From positions 1-12,144 of the forward strand of contig DATKMM010000055.1 of NCBI GenBank assembly GCA_035541855.1: a DNA stretch of 12,144 nt, given 5' to 3'. Both the position numbers and the translations under genes were made by a program. This document shows positions 11,434 to 12,144 of this stretch, in pieces (positions within the stretch are counted from its first letter, which is position 1; every line of letters starts with the position of its first letter). The notes beneath the pieces were generated by a model that saw only the letters and a list, made by a program, of their open reading frames with translations, did not search any database and was not told the origin of the DNA. This DNA is from JAJXYP01 sp035541855. GTDB lineage: Bacteria; Patescibacteriota; Minisyncoccia; UBA6257; 2-01-FULL-56-20.

Positions 11434-12144
11434 TTATGGCGTTTGGGTCGGCCGGTCAGGCGGGATGTTGTAATAGTTGATGATCCATTGCGAGAGCTGC
11501 TTGAACGCCGGCACGACGCTTTCCGCGGCGAGCGATGTCACCGGAAGCGCGTTCAGCCGGATGAACGCGATGAACTTCGGATCCGCCGTCGGGCCGAAAC
11601 CGATGTAGGAATCGGTCAGCAGGTTCAGGTACCCGCCGCCTTTCGGGTTCGGGATATAGGCGCTGCCCGTCTTGCCGGCCAGCGAATAGCCGTCGATGTT
11701 CGCCACGCCCGCGAGGTCAACCGCATCCGTCATCATTTTCGTCACTTCCCCGGCGGTCGTCGTGCTCACCACGCGCCGGATCACCTGCGGTTGGTCAGCG
11801 GCGTCAATATACGGCCGCATCATCACTCCGCCGTTCGCGAGCGCCGCGACCGCCGTGACAAGCCCGATCGGCGTGACCGCCGCACCCTGGCCGTAGGCCG
11901 CCGTGTCCCAATCGACCTGCGGCGCCTGCGGCGTGAGCTGGCTCAGGTCGCCGGCGACCTCGCCCGGCAGGTCAATGCCAGTCTTCTCGTCGAGGCCGAA
12001 CTTCTTCATATAGTTCAGAAACGTCGCATTGCCCGTCTGGTTCTCGACGAATATGGCGCCCGTGTTGATCGAGTGTTCGATGATCTCCGTCATGGTCGTC
12101 CCCGGACCGTAAGGCCCGTGCGTCGTGAGGTCGTAGTTCGTAAT
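11434..12144 (-). CDS. ftsI: FtsI-type class B penicillin-binding protein, N-terminus outside window
   Basis: The frame is open to the right edge, so only the last 236 residues are present. They cover the second half of the transpeptidase domain: the SxN motif as S-I-N (window residues 25-27, in IEHSINTGA) and KTG (158-160, in LAGKTGSAYIPNP), separated by the usual GIDLPGE, YGQGAAVTPI and ALANGG blocks. The catalytic SxxK serine lies beyond the edge. SxN rather than SxD, and the place just before murF as in division/cell-wall clusters, favour the septal enzyme FtsI over PBP2. The gene stops 4 nt before murF. Confidence 0.88.
   Translation of the reverse strand: MTNYDLTTHGPYGPGTTMTEIIEHSINTGAIFVENQTGNATFLNYMKKFGLDEKTGIDLPGEVAGDLSQLTPQAPQVDWDTAAYGQGAAVTPIGLVTAVAALANGGVMMRPYIDAADQPQVIRRVVSTTTAGEVTKMMTDAVDLAGVANIDGYSLAGKTGSAYIPNPKGGGYLNLLTDSYIGFGPTADPKFIAFIRLNALPVTSLAAESVVPAFKQLSQWIINYYNIPPDRPTQTP

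Overview
The gene content points to a member of the Candidate Phyla Radiation (Patescibacteria, probably a Parcubacteria-type lineage) with a fairly GC-rich core. The clues are a compact minus-strand cell-wall and cell-shape operon with stop/start overlaps, a MurF whose P-loop begins near residue 30, a degenerate clamp-loader delta-prime subunit, a D-E-motif membrane glycosyltransferase, and hardly any Shine-Dalgarno sequences. This assignment is an inference from gene style; there is no rRNA in the window.

Layout. At 1-714 (minus) lies an unknown two-helix membrane protein that runs off the left edge. It is divergent, across only 16 bp, from a GT39-type membrane glycosyltransferase at 731-2200 (plus). 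A long two-way terminator hairpin (2257-2334) separates that gene from the convergent end of a large minus-strand series. Read in the direction of transcription, the series is: a class B PBP/FtsI fragment entering from the right edge (12144-11434), murF (11429-10146), an interruption, then mreB (7691-6684), a delta-prime-like clamp-loader gene (6681-5902), mrdA/PBP2 (5865-3952), galT (3949-2966), a small membrane protein (2969-2640) and rplU (2653-2336). Together these genes make lipid II precursors (MurF), cross-link septal and side-wall peptidoglycan (FtsI, PBP2) and organise elongation (MreB), with replication, sugar-nucleotide and ribosomal genes attached.

The most unusual part is the interruption between murF and mreB. 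Two same-orientation copies of a structured element (7731-7911 and 9953-10139) share a core of about 128 bp that is about 94% identical. Each core is enclosed by a long inverted-repeat stem of 30 to 33 bp. The stem sequences differ between the copies, yet each pairs with itself. The two copies bracket about 2 kb of markedly AT-richer DNA. This island holds plus-strand small genes (a 44-aa AT-hook-like peptide and membrane or exported proteins of unknown function), a gene broken at an A7 run, a C-terminal HAD-hydrolase remnant and another start-less gene fragment. It looks like foreign DNA placed between two element copies inside an otherwise continuous cell-wall gene cluster.

Smaller signals include two REP-like palindromes of the same design lying in frame inside coding sequences (GT39 and delta-prime), and several promoter candidates whose predicted start sites fall within a few bases of the ATG, suggesting leaderless mRNAs.
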